Source of the DNA: Tetradesmus obliquus
Taxonomy: Eukaryota; Chlorophyta; Chlorophyceae; Sphaeropleales; Scenedesmaceae
DNA: 64,000 nt
Assembly: GCA_030272155.1 (NCBI GenBank)
Contig: CP126192.1
Span: 7,536,501-7,600,500 of the forward strand
Direction: 5' to 3'
Shown: one piece after another, positions 22,741 through 55,493 of the stretch
Numbering within the stretch: the first letter of the stretch is position 1
Layout: each line of letters opens with the position of its first letter
Notes under the pieces: generated by a model
The model's database searches: none
Told to the model about the DNA's origin: nothing
Seen by the model: only the letters and a program-made list of their open reading frames with translations
Translations under genes and position numbers: made by a program

Positions 22741-23928
22741 GATCACCTCCAAGAGGGACAGCAGCCTTCCAGTGGATGACTCTACTCCAACAGCAGGCAG
22801 CGACACGGCTGCTGCTGGCTGCGGTGCTGCAACAAACCCTGCCGCTGCTGTAGATGCGGCTGTGGTGGCAGCAAGTGTTTGCGCCAGAGGGCTAGCATGG
22901 CCTACTGCTGCTGCTGCTGAGTGGCCAAACTGCATGTTCACAGGGCTTGTGTACCAGCAGCTTTCTGTGAGTGAGCTGACAGGTGCTGCGTGCTGCTGCT
23001 GCTGCTGCTGCTGCTGGATGCGGCACAAGACCCGCAGCAATGCTGCCTGCATCTGCTGCGCAGTCGGCTGCTGCACGCACTGCGCTTGCAGCACCGGCGA
23101 CGGCGCACTGTTGCGCACAGCGCCAGCAAACTGGCTACTGCCGTTGCTGGTTTCGGAGCCGTCGCTGCTGCACGCTTGCGCAGGGGCCGATGACTTGGCA
23201 ACTGCTGCTGCTGCTGCTCTTGGCTTCTCCAGCAGCTGCAGCAGTGAGCGCAGCTCATGCTCTCGGCGCTGCTGCTGCTGCAGCTGCTCTCTGAGCCGCT
23301 GCTGCCGCAGCTTCTGCCGCAGCTGCTGCCGGTGCAGCTCCTGCTGCTCCCGGTCCAGCTGCTGCTGCTGCTGCTGCCGCTGCTGGTGCTGCGCATGCTT
23401 GTGGAGCATCATGTCAGTGGTCAGTTTGCGTGCCTGCAGGTGTAGTGCGGGATGGGGAGCTGGCCAGGGGTCTTGGGCAGGTGCCGCTGCTGCTGCTGCT
23501 GCTGCCGCCGCCGCCGCCGCCGCTTGTTGTGCCAGCATCACTGGTGCGTTGTGCCACTGCTGGCATGCTGCAAGCTCTGCAGCGTGAGGCATTGCAGCAG
23601 CAGCAGCTGCTGCTCCTGCGCTGCTGGGTATGTGCAGCTTGGCAGGCTCTTGCCTGGGGTGTAGCAGCAGCTGCGGAGACTGCGGGCGTGCTGCTGGCGT
23701 GGCTGCAGCTGCGGCTGGTGCCTTCCGCTGCCTGAACAGTTTGACTGTCCCTGCAGGCTTCTGGTGCTTAAGAGGCGCCTGCTTGGCATGAAGCTGCCGG
23801 AAGAAGCCAACATGGCTGTGCTGCTTAGCGTGCAGGCTTCGGGGTTGCCATGCTGCTGCTGTGGCCTTCCTGTCTGCCGTGCTCGCAGACAGCTGAGGGC
23901 TATGTCCCTCCTCTATTCTGCTGTGCAT
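22723..23928 (-). CDS. Gln/Ala-rich protein of unknown function
   Basis: One uninterrupted frame of 401 codons runs from ATG 23928 to TGA 22723. The first 130 residues are basic and moderately complex (HSHVGFFRQLHAKQAPLKHQ, KPAGTVKLFRQRKAP). A long Gln/Arg/Leu region near residues 180-245 (DREQQELHRQQLRQKLRQQR) is predicted to be a long helix or coiled coil by its spacing. The end holds Ala/Gln tracts and LLSLLEVINVLAR. I recognise no family. The basic start and Gln-rich coil would suit a nuclear or cytoskeletal scaffold. No signal peptide or membrane segment is apparent. Confidence 0.65.
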   Translation of the reverse strand: MHSRIEEGHSPQLSASTADRKATAAAWQPRSLHAKQHSHVGFFRQLHAKQAPLKHQKPAGTVKLFRQRKAPAAAAATPAARPQSPQLLLHPRQEPAKLHIPSSAGAAAAAAAMPHAAELAACQQWHNAPVMLAQQAAAAAAAAAAAAAAPAQDPWPAPHPALHLQARKLTTDMMLHKHAQHQQRQQQQQQLDREQQELHRQQLRQKLRQQRLREQLQQQQRREHELRSLLQLLEKPRAAAAAVAKSSAPAQACSSDGSETSNGSSQFAGAVRNSAPSPVLQAQCVQQPTAQQMQAALLRVLCRIQQQQQQQQHAAPVSSLTESCWYTSPVNMQFGHSAAAAVGHASPLAQTLAATTAASTAAAGFVAAPQPAAAVSLPAVGVESSTGRLLSLLEVINVLAR

Positions 23929-25000
23929 CGCTAATATCGCGGCGCGATGCTTTGCTGTGACGAGTGCAGCTGGTGATTAGCACTGTCGAGCCTGGACGTG
24001 GCAGGGACGGCAGCGGCGAGCAACTGTCAGCAGATAATTAAAGAGCAATACGTTGTTCAGCTTCCTAGCGTGGCGAGTGCTGCTGCAGGCGCCGGGTGCC
24101 ACAGTATATATGGGGCCAAGGCGCTGCACGCACAGCCAGCCGTGGCAGGGTGCTGAACCTCCTCCCGTTCAATGATCAGCCTGTTAAGCAGGCCGTTGGA
24201 TTAAATGCTTGCGGCACAGATGCTGCGGCACTGATTCACACTCAACACCGTTGGCGCACCTTCGTAAGCCGACAGCTCTTGGTTATATTACACAGAGATG
24301 CTATCTCTACAAACAAATGAGTCCGCGTGCAGTTCAATCGAGGTCACCTCGCTGATGGCATATAATCCCAGCGCCAGTGGCTCGTAGGTTCATCGCGCTA
24401 TCACGGCCTTTTGGATCTTTTACAACTAAGATAACAGTCTTGTTCATACAGTATGAGCCGGATGTGCCCTACCACTTCCCCTGGTACAAGGATGCAGGCG
24501 CGTCAGGCGAAGCGACGGAGCACTTTTCATGGTTTTGATTACAGGTCACGGAAGCACGCCATCGACAATTTTGAATGATGATAACGCTTAGAATCAAAGA
24601 TACAAATTTTAGGGGATAATGTCAGCACTGCAACCGAGTGATAATCCTGGTATGGCACGACAACGAATTTGAGGCAGAAGTTCACGGTCATGATACCACG
24701 ATGATTCACAGCAGGAGCAGCAGCATGAGCCGATTGCATTTGGTGCGCAACGACGCAGATGTTTTGGAACAACGATGCCTTACACGATAATGGCCGGCAA
24801 CAAACACACCGGTGCAGTGGAAATAACCTCAGGTTCAGATTGAGGTGGTAGACTGCTGAGCAGCAGCTGTGTCATCCTGGTAGTAATCAAGCAACCCAAG
24901 CATAGCTTGGACCAGCGACCCAACAGATTTTTGCTCTCGCAAGGATTCAATCCCTGGTCCCTGCTTGCCAAGCAAGCAACACTACCGGTCAATGTGTGTG
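23929..25000. other. Intergenic region with a TATA-like box
   Basis: The PI4K transcript probably ends near its first - strand TGTAA, at 25005-25001, and the Gln/Ala-rich gene starts at 23928. TATATATGGGG at 24105-24115 is the only TATA-like word close to that start, about 180 bases upstream, and reads the same on either strand. A - strand block at 24990-24860 stays open but has no recognisable product. Nothing else is evident. Confidence 0.35.
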
Positions 25001-25309
25001 TTACACGACGGGAAAACAGCCCGTTTTCGAGCCAGTGACAGGCTCATTGGGCAACCACTACATCAGCCATCCACTGGATTTAGTCAGTGACTCTAGCGCA
25101 CTGGCAAGCGGCACTATGGCAAGCAGCCCCTAGTCCTGACTACACGTACAGCAGCCCTGCTCTGCTTAGCCACCAACGAAGCCATAGCAATGATCGCCAC
25201 TGGCTGGTGAGACCGGCGCCACATAAAGAAAGTTGCCGAATTGCATACAGTGCACACGGCGTCAACGGTGTGGCACACGCGTGGAGCGGCTATGAGCAGG
25301 AACTGCATC

Positions 25310-25345
25310 AGTAGGGGAGCTTTTCCTGCAGGCTCTGAGCGCAGG
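25310..25345 (-). repeat. Copy of the last PI4K codons and stop in the 3'UTR
   Basis: The terminal codons of the kinase (SLQNKIPY, stop) recur just downstream as a degenerate copy reading roughly SLQEKLPY, stop. It is the same kind of 3'-end duplication seen behind three other genes in the window. Confidence 0.65.
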
Positions 25346-25363
25346 CTCATCCTGTGCCCCCCA

Positions 25364-47205
<21,842 letters not shown>

Positions 47206-48317
47206 GGGTATTGATGTAGATCAGCTACCAGGCTGGGCAGCTCACGCCAAATAATATTACATCATCATGATGGTATGGCAAACACTTTTGAGCGTGATCC
47301 ACGCTCTTTGTTGCAGGCTCTTGCAATACGTTCAGCTCCCGCACAAGCGTATGATGCCCTTCCCTGTCCACCTTTCTAGCGAGTTTTAAATAATCTTACA
47401 AACAGTGACAGCATAGAAGTAAGTTGATTTTCAGTAGTAGCACACCTGTCACGCACACACGAGCCACCAGGGTTGTGTTGTCACAGTCACCTGGTGCCTT
47501 GCACCAGGCCCGTGCAGGAAGGGTCATTAAGGTTGGGGTGCGTAATAACCTACATATATGAGTGTTTGACACGTTTTGGCTGCCGCTCGTCTGCTGTTTG
47601 ATGTGCTGTCTCAAGCTGCAAGCCATGCACAGGTGAAGGTGCCTACGCCCAGCGCTGTTGCCTTTCTGTGAAGGCAAAAACAGTTTCCCGTTATCGTATT
47701 TACAACCCGAACTGCCGGTTAGATGTGACACTGCGTCCATCTTGTGCAGCCTGCCCAGTTGCACAAAGTAGTACGGTGGCACCCACCCCATGTAAACCTT
47801 GGTTGAAACAAGCATGCCTGCCCCTCTCAAAAACAAAAGAGACTGAGTAATTGTTAATGGAATAATTCAAGTTGAACTCTACGCTGCCCTTTTTTATGCC
47901 GCTGTCACACTGATCAGATAAAATCGCACACCTTTCACCTTGCTCAGCATTGAATGCTGACCCAGCATGCAGCAGAACTGTATGCAACATCACAGAGCCC
48001 CCAATAGCCGGTAAAAGGCGTCTTTGATATTTTGGTAAGCTCCAGCATCGCTTTACGTAGCGCATACGGCTGACACGAAGCCTGCTTTCACGTCTCAACG
48101 CTCAAGGGCTTTGCTGGCAATGAGGCATGCGTGGGTGTGCCACCCAGGCAGAACAGCATTCTTCACGATCATGCTTTGCAATGTGCTTTAAGTAGCTGCA
48201 CGCATGTGAAGTCGGTTGCTGTTCGAGGTATCGACACGGGTGAACTTGCCGCCCTTGAGTCTTGTTTGTGGACAAACGAATCGCTACATGTTGCAGACAC
48301 GTACAACTGCAACAGCC
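47206..48317. promoter_or_regulatory. Divergent intergenic region
   Basis: It separates the PI4K start (ATG at 47205, - strand) from the membrane-protein gene (48318, + strand) and must hold both promoters. I see no clear TATA box. The - strand at 48098-47700 stays open over 132 codons and could be an upstream exon or untranslated leader, but nothing in it is recognisable. Confidence 0.35.
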
Positions 48318-50404
48318 ATGCTTAGTTCGTCACTGCGCTCCGTGGTGCCAGTGCAGCGAGCTGCCTCTTCTAATCACCTCCACAGAACTCGGCTGTTCTC
48401 GGCATCTGGGCAGCATGCAACAAGCATATCTAGCAGTCAAGGGATTGTGGGCGGCCAGGAGCGGGAGCGTGACCATTTTGTCGATGCAGCATACAGGCTG
48501 GAGTCTCTGCTGTGCGGAGTGGGGTGAGTGACCCGGGCGTGTCTGTGCTGCATCCGGCACACTTCATGCTGATAGGGAGCACGAGATCAACGAGGTTAAG
48601 AGCAGGCAACCCACTGCAGCAGCATGCATGTCCATGCAGCTGTTCTGCTGCTGCTACTTCCACCAACGGTGGTGCTGCACCCCAGTCTGTGCGTGCATCT
48701 TGAGAGATCTGGCCATCACCACCTCTTGGGTGCCTCCAACCTTGTTCACAGCAGCAGCAGTAGCGGCAAAGTAGCATCAGCCTGCGGCAGCATCAGCGCC
48801 TGCGGAGTGTGGGTGGTATCAGCAAGCATGATGCTGCAGCACATGCTGCCAGGTGCAACCGCATTGACTGCAACCCAGTGGCTGCAGTGTGCACGTGCAC
48901 GGTCATACCGCCTCGCCATCTGCATGCTGTTCCTGCTGCATCATCTGCCCATCTGCATGATGAGCCTGCACAGTATTGACACTGCCTGCAGTGATGGCAG
49001 CAATGGCGAGTGTCAGCTGCACTACAACGGGTCTGCCTTTCGCCTGCATGCTGTGCCCGCTGCATTTGCTCATTGTCTTCGTACTGTCTTCGTATTCTGC
49101 TGCAGCGATGGTGAGGATGAGCTGTACTACAACCTGCTGCTTGAGGAGGAGCCAGGGCATAAGCTGCAGGTGGGCAACAGGGAAACTGGGCCACGTGTTG
49201 CCGCTGCATGTTGCTGTATCGTGGTACTGCAACACCTTGCGCCTTGCTCAGCAGCAGACGTCTACATCTTGCTGGTACAGCCTGGTGCAGCGTGCAGCCT
49301 GCAGCTCATACAACACCGCGTTTCTGCTGTGCTGGCACATTCTCAGCACTGGCTCCCGTCACACACCAACTGACATATCCTTTGTGCCGTGCTGGGCCTT
49401 GCTGCTGTGCAGGTCAATGCCCTGCTGGGGGCGGTGGTGCTGGCAGCATCAACTGCCATCTGCTGGCTGTGCGGGAAGGACCCAGCAGGTGAGGCAGCGA
49501 GCCAGGCCTTGTAGGAGTACCAAGTGTTGAAAGATACACACTTGCAGCAGCGTTTGGCAGCTGTTAACAGCTGTGACAGAGTTGACCTTGCAATATTGTC
49601 TGTGTGCCAGCAGCAGGGCGTGCAGGAGGTGTCGAGGGAAGAGCAGCAGGTGGTGGTGTGTATGTTGGGCAGGCAACAGCATGTCAGGCGTAGCGTTGGC
49701 TACACAGAGCAGGCGATCAAGCATTTCATGGGTCGCGCATTTGGTACATATTGGAGCAGCATCTACATCCAGCCTGCAGCTGCTGGTGCTTGGAGCAGCG
49801 TCTGCAACCAGGCTGCAGCTGGTAGTGCTTCTAGCTGTGCTAGTGCCTGGCTTGTGGCGACACCCAAGATTTCAAAGCACCCACTTGGCTTGCCTGCCAC
49901 ACTGCTTGCCTGTGTTTTGCACCCTGCCACACTGCTTCTGTGTTTGCACAGGCGGCGCCTCGCTGTCGTTCAACAGCCTACAGGCAGGCCTCATCGGAGC
50001 AGCAGCAGCAGCACCGCTAGTAGCCTACAAGCTCTTCTCCTGGACCCCACCAGCTCAGCAGGAGAACCCTACTTTAGCAGCACTCAAGCGGGCCCAGATC
50101 GACATCTCCCGCCCGTGGCTGTCAAACATGAACCGGGAGCAGCTCGCAGCACATGTGGTGCTGGATACGCTGCCGCTGCTGTTCCTGATGCTGCCGGCGG
50201 CGCAAGCGGGGCTGACAGCATCGTTCTACTGGACCAGCCAGGCGATCGGGCGGTCAACGGGGCTGCAGTTGCCAGAGGAGGTGGGTTGTATGCTGGTGTT
50301 GATACACTTCGGCTGCAGTGTTGCAGTGTGCATGCGCGTGCATGTGGTATTTGTATCATTGGGTTAGTGTGCATGTTTGTGCTGCTGCCTTATGGTTGTG
50401 TTTG

Positions 50405-50446
<42 letters not shown>

Positions 50447-50673
50447 AGCACCGTTCGCTTCATGATTGTGCTGTTCTTGACTGCTGCAGAAACATCAGCG
50501 GTGCATGCCCTTTCACGTGCGTCTTCTGCTGCTTCACGCATGCACTGCTGCTGCTGCTGCTGCTGCACGTTGGCTTCATGATTGCGCTGTTCATGACTGC
50601 TGCAATGATGTCAGCGGTGCATGCTTGTGTACGTGTGTCGGCTGCTGCCTGATGTTGGCATCAACAAGATGCA

Positions 50674-50728
<55 letters not shown>

Positions 50729-52017
50729 AGGTCGGCTTCATGATTGCGCTGTTCATGACAGCTGCGGTGATGTCAGCGGTGCATGCGTGTGTACGTGTGT
50801 CGGCTGCTGCCTGATGTTGGCACCAACAAGCTGCAATGCTGCTGCTGCTGCTGCTGCTGCAGGTCGGCTTCATGATTGCGCTGTTCATGACAGCTGCGGT
50901 GACGTCAGCGGTGCATGCGTGTGTACGTGTGTCGGCTGCTGCTTGATGTTGGCACCAACAAGATGTAATGCTGCTGCTGCTGCTGCTGCTGCTGCAGGTC
51001 GGCTTCATGATTGCGCTGTTCATGACAGCTGCGGTGATGTCAGCGGTGCATGCTTGTGTACGTGTGTCGGCTGCTGCCTGATGTTGGCACCAACAAGATG
51101 CAATGCTGCTGCTGCTGCTGCTGCAGGTCGGCTTCATGATTGCGCTGTTCATGACAGCCGCGGTGACGTCAGCGGTGCGCAGCACGGAGCTGATGGCCGA
51201 CCCTGAGCAGGTCAACGTGGTGGGCGACGCAGTGGCGAATGCTGACAGGTGCGCTTCTCCCAAGTTTTTTTGCCGTTTTTGCTTCGATCATGGGCCACTA
51301 GGCTGGCTTGGACTAGACGTAGCTGTTTCGGCCTGTGGTGTGAATTGGTTGGGTGTGCTTTCGAGGAGGCAGGGGTGAATTCAGGGTGTGCCGGTGGTTT
51401 TGCATGTGCGCGTGTGTTGCCAGTCAGCGGTGCGCAGCACGGAGCTGATGGCTGGCCCTGAGCCAGCCAACGTGGTGGGCGACGCGGTGGCAAGCGCGGA
51501 CAGGAGGGCTTTTGCAAGTTTAGATGCTCCTTCTGCTGCAAGTTGCGCTTTGGGGGGCTGGCTGGGTTTAGGTGTGACGCCTGCTTGGCTCATCAACTTC
51601 TGCTGCTGCCTGTATCACGGCTGCAACTGTTGCTGCTGCTGCTGCTGCTGTAGGTACTACCGCCTGACCACCAGCAGCCCCAGCAGCAGCAGCGGCAGCA
51701 GCCAGGAAGCCGTGGCAGCACTCAGGGCCAGGGCCTTCAAGGCAATCGCCATCAGCTGGCGCGAGCAGGAGCAGGAAATAACAAGCTTTTTTGTAACTCT
51801 TGCAATGATGGACTTCCTGTACCTCGGAGGACTGTGGTACATGACGCATGACATGACGGCTCCATGCGTTGCAGCGCTGCTGGCGAATGCCGTGGATTAC
51901 CATGCAATGTGGAAGGGAGTCACGACGCCCGGAGCTGGAAGGGGCGGCAGGGGAGGTCGGGGCGGCGCCAACAAGGCCCGCAGCAGCAGCAGCGGCAGCA
52001 GCACGCAGCGGGAATGA
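48318..52017 (+). CDS. Probable plastid or mitochondrial membrane protein, unknown family
   Basis: Six exons join in frame: 48318-48523, 49106-49169, 49413-49488, 49952-50280, 51127-51248, 51654-52017, giving 386 residues. The start MLSSSLRSVVPVQRAASSNH is Ser/Arg-rich without acids, like an organelle transit peptide; an in-frame ATG at 48216 is a less likely start. Then come an acidic patch (DGEDELYYNLLLEEEPG) and at least four hydrophobic segments: NALLGAVVLAASTAICWL, SLQAGLIGAAAAAPLVAY, VLDTLPLLFLMLPAAQAGL and VGFMIALFMTAAVTSAV, with a fifth near FFVTLAMMDFLYLGGLWYM. The C-terminus is an RGGRGGRGG and Ser tail. I do not recognise the family; a green-lineage-specific plastid membrane protein is the best guess. 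Exon 5 is embedded in a copy array. Confidence 0.78.
48985..49035 (+). repeat. Upstream copy of exon 2 start (membrane-protein gene)
   Basis: CTGCAGTGATGGCAGCAATG... at this place resembles the acceptor and first codons of exon 2 (CTGCAG|CGATGGTGAGGATG, exon start 49106), including the following CTGxACTACAAC. It lies about 120 bases upstream, in the same step range as the other arrays. Confidence 0.65.
50443..51126 (+). repeat. Five upstream copies of exon 5 start (membrane-protein gene)
   Basis: Exon 5 begins at 51127 behind (CTG)n-CAG. The acceptor plus about 55 bases coding VGFMIALFMTAAVMSAVHA recurs with its last CTGCA at about 50443, 50563, 50725, 50857 and 50992. Steps between the last four and the real exon are 162, 132, 135 and 129 bases. 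After SAV each copy switches to CATGC(G/T)TGTGTACGTGTGTCGGCTGCTGC. The copy at 50563 has CAC instead of CAG and so lacks the acceptor. The (CTG)n length differs in each unit, up to about 17. Confidence 0.9.
51425..51510 (+). repeat. Downstream copy of exon 5 end (membrane-protein gene)
   Basis: The second half of exon 5 (AVRSTELMADPEQVNVVGDAVANAD, ending at 51248) is repeated here with changes (MAGPEPANVVGDAVASAD). The donor has changed from CAGGTGCG to CAGGAGGG, so this copy cannot serve as a normal GT donor. Confidence 0.85.
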
Positions 52018-54175
52018 ACATTTTTGCAGAGCTGTACGCAATGCAGCAGTGCCTGGGGAGTGTTGTGCTGAGGGAGGTTATGTGCACTTGGTTGTGCTGG
52101 TATGCAATCAATCTGCCGGCGTGTTCAAGTTGCCGAGGGTTGCAGGCAGCAACTTACCTCACTACTGCTTGGACTGCCTACGCACCCAAACACAATGCTG
52201 CTGCAGCATGGCTTATGAGCTGGAACCCAAGGCGTCATGGCCATCTGTTTGCCGGTTCTCAGCTGTCTTTTTTGCGCCTAGTAGTGGTAGTAGTAGTGTC
52301 TGGGGCGCAGGTGCACAAGGTGTGATGGTGGTCGCGGCAGCGGAGATCCGTGGGTTTTGCCAGCACACCCTGCGCTAAAGCAGGTCAGTGATTATGTTAT
52401 TATCAGTCTTGCTTGCTGGCTGCTGCATGTGGTGCCGACTTGGCTGGTGGAGACCTAGTGAATCAAAGCTGCGCCGTGTGCGTCACGCACTGGTGTTTTG
52501 CATGCCAAGGGTTTTGTGGTACGGTTGTCACTCTGCTGTTGCGCTGGCTTGCGAATGTGCATGCCGGAGACTGCTGCTGTGTGTTTGAGGGGCTGGTGGT
52601 CTGTAGGAGATGGTATGAGGTATGGAAAAAGGGAGATTGAATGATGGAAAAGAAAGCAGCAGCAGATGCAGCATCGGGCTTTTGAGGCTTGCCGCTGCTC
52701 CAGGGCAGGTTCTGCTGAAACGTCGGGCACAACTGTCCAGCGCTGCTTGACAGTTTGCTGTTTGTTGTTGTGCTTGTGCGCGTGCCGCAGCACCTAGCGC
52801 CGAACATTCAGCCATTGCTGCTGGCTGGTGCTTGGCGCTAGAGCTGCGGCATGTCGTGTGTACTAGTAGGCTTGATGTTTAATGCGCTTGATGAGAGGGT
52901 TGTTGCTGTTGTTGGGTCCGGGCAGCGAGTGTTGCTGGAGGCAGGTAGTAGTACACATGTTTGTTCGAGTGATAAGTGTGTGCGTGTTGTGCAGCGTATC
53001 AGTGTCCTGGGCAGTATTGATGTTTGGATTCACTGCTCGCCAGGTGTGCTGCTGCCTATTATTGATGTTGATGCTGTCCAACACAACGTCCAAATTGTGT
53101 CCGTCGTTTGGTTGCTGCCGGCTGCTGTCAGCTGGATTCTGGCGGCTGGTTTGCCTCGCAAGCAATGCATGCAGCTCAACTCAGTTGCCCAGCAGTCTAG
53201 TGGTTGAGATCCTGCAGCTATTCCTGGATGTGTGTTGTGCTGCAGCAGATGGGCTATCCACAGCAGTTTCAAACCAACTGACGCAGCGGCTGTGTGTGCA
53301 CACATGCAGCAGGCACTACACGGTGCCTCATGCCTCTGTTTCTGGACGCGCTGGATTGTGTGTTGGAACATACAAGCCGTGCAGGGCTTTTTCGTCCAGG
53401 AGCCCTGCAGCTGTTGCTATGGCATTGCTGTGTTGTAGCAGTTGAGTGGCAGGCAGGACAGCCGCGGCTGTGCCACCGTTCAGCTGCATACAGTGTCGTG
53501 ACAGGTGGAACTTCAGCATGTATGCGTGCACAGCGCCGCCTGTTGAGGCACAAGGGGCCTGTTGAGGCAGGCACCAACACAGGGTTGCGGCGCTGCATCG
53601 CAGGTGTGTATGCAGCCTGCAGCGGGCGGCGCATCTTGCCGCACTGCATGCCTTCCATTGTTGCCGTCATTATGCCTTGCTGTGTTGCGTGACTTGATGA
53701 TGATGCCTTTGCTGTGCTTGGCTATTGCGGATGTTTGCAGCCGACATTTGGCTGGCTGACGCGCAGAGCGTGCTATGTACAGTGTAGGTTGCGGCGTTGC
53801 CACTTTGCATCATGCGTGTTGTTGCACCCGGCCAGCTTTGGGTGCTAGCAGCTGTGGCTGCTGTGGCTTTGCCGCTGGCAATTGGCAGCTGGTGTGGCGG
53901 CTGTTGGTGCATAGGTTTAGCCGGAGGTCAGGTAAGACGCATGTTTTGGCACTGAGTGTGATAGCTTGTTGCTTGCATCTGCGATCTATATGCCTCGTCA
54001 CGCAGGCTACAGGCTGCCTACAGCTTGTTCAGTTTCTCATATTTGTGCACGATGCCGTCTACCCTGCAAGTGTTGATTGCGGCGCAGCTGTTGCGCAGAC
54101 GGGATGGTGCCGACACTGCGAGTCTGAGGGTGCAAGGTGCAAGCATACAAGTGCTGTGGTCTTGCGGCTTTGTAA
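52018..54175 (+). other. Candidate long 3'UTR of the membrane-protein gene
   Basis: No exon is recognisable. The + strand is G+T-rich. The first TGTAA after the stop is at 54171-54175, with another near 54493. The stretch fits a 2.1-kb 3'UTR better than ordinary intergenic DNA, but no transcript evidence is available here. Confidence 0.4.
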
Positions 54176-54243
54176 GAACGTCTGTGAGCGTACCAATCAT
54201 ACCATCAATGGTACTCATGATGAATGGCTAAATTGGACGATCC

Positions 54244-54260
54244 AGTTGAGAGTCTCAACT
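54244..54260. repeat. Perfect 8-base-arm palindrome
   Basis: AGTTGAGA-G-TCTCAACT. It lies just after the first TGTAA signals of the upstream gene, so it may be a 3'-end hairpin or a chance palindrome. The flanks GGACGATCC and GTACGATG do not extend the stem. Confidence 0.4.
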
Positions 54261-55493
54261 GTACGATGAAGAACAAGAGCGCGTACGTACACGCGTGAGA
54301 GTACGCAGCGCCGCCTCCTGTTACATGCTGCTTGTTCTGCCAGTGTAGGACGCACTCAGTGACTGTGTCCTGTCGTGCCCGGCCTGCTCTGCTCATTGAC
54401 TATTTGGTAACAAGATGAATGACGGCACATGGCACTTTGGCGCTTGCACGTTTTGACCTTCAGCTGAGGGTCTCCAGCCGTTGCAGGCTTGCTGTAAGGT
54501 TGAGTGGGTTGCCGCAGTGCCTGATGCAGTCACCGTGACTGCATGGGCCATGCATGTGACTGCATTATGGGTTTGAGGCCCCTGTTGAGCTGCCAGGAGT
54601 GTCTGCTGTTATGCACGCGTGAATTTGATGCTATGCCTGTGCGTCCGTGTATGCCGAGCTGTGCCTGCTATCTTGAGGATAATGCTGAAGTGCCGGGAAC
54701 ATCCTGCCTTCTGGTACTGCTCGTCACCAGCAGGCGTATATGCACACATGCAGCTGCATTCTGTGTCTATACGTCTGGTTACATAGACATGAAAAGCGTT
54801 TCGGGATGATCCCACAGCTTGTGCACGCTCCAGTCTGCCTCTGTACCGGCAACGATCACCGGCCTCGTGGACTGCATGGTGTGAGGTGCCGATCCCCCAG
54901 TGAATAGTTCCTTTAAACAACATTAAGTGATCTGTGAATTCTGCAACAGCTCCGACACCTGGTTACGAGGGGCTCGGATATCTGGCCGGTGACAAGGTAC
55001 AAAATGAAAGTATCAGCCAAGCATCATCTTGCGGTGTGAACACCTCAAGAGGCGTAAAGGCAATGATAAGGAGGGTTAGCAGAACAGACGCATAGGCGGA
55101 GGGCAGCTTTCAACAAACAGACTTTCTACAGTAGGACTGCCTGACACGTCGCCCTTTCGCAAGGCATCTTCACCTTCATATGCGCTTCTGTGTCTAGTGT
55201 CTGTCGGCAGCGTCCAGTGCAGAGACCGCGTCGCTCTCTCATCGCTGGCAAGGCCCACACACCCGCTCGGCACCAACATGATCTTTGGCCAAAGGCTTTT
55301 CAGCAGCTGTTGAAACCATTATGGCTGTCGACGTTCTTCACCGAAGCAGGTCGGTCCCGCTGGTGCCTTGGTCAGGCGTTGTGCTGCACCCAGCCATCTC
55401 AAGTTCAGTTATTGGCTGTACGGTGCCCTGTGCCGGCACATTGCATCAGCTAGACCCTGATCCGCTGCGGATGGTTTTCTGCATTAATTGCAG
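54261..55493. other. Region before the kinase gene
   Basis: It should hold the promoter and the unresolved first exon of the kinase. The + strand is open from 55285 into the kinase exon, but the acceptor TTAATTGCAG at 55484-55493 implies that the glycine-loop start lies in a separate exon further left. I could not pick that exon. Confidence 0.35.

Noticed and set aside
22688-23587. 299-codon + strand frame rich in Cys and Leu
   Set aside because: It is antisense to the Gln/Ala-rich gene and has no protein-like composition.
24860-24990. tRNA-like B-box words (GGATTCAATCC near 24943, GGCTCAAATCC near 19468)
   Set aside because: No matching A box, anticodon arm or acceptor stem could be drawn around either.
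47700-48098. 132-codon - strand frame in the divergent region
   Set aside because: No recognisable family, no second exon; composition fits transcribed noncoding strand bias.
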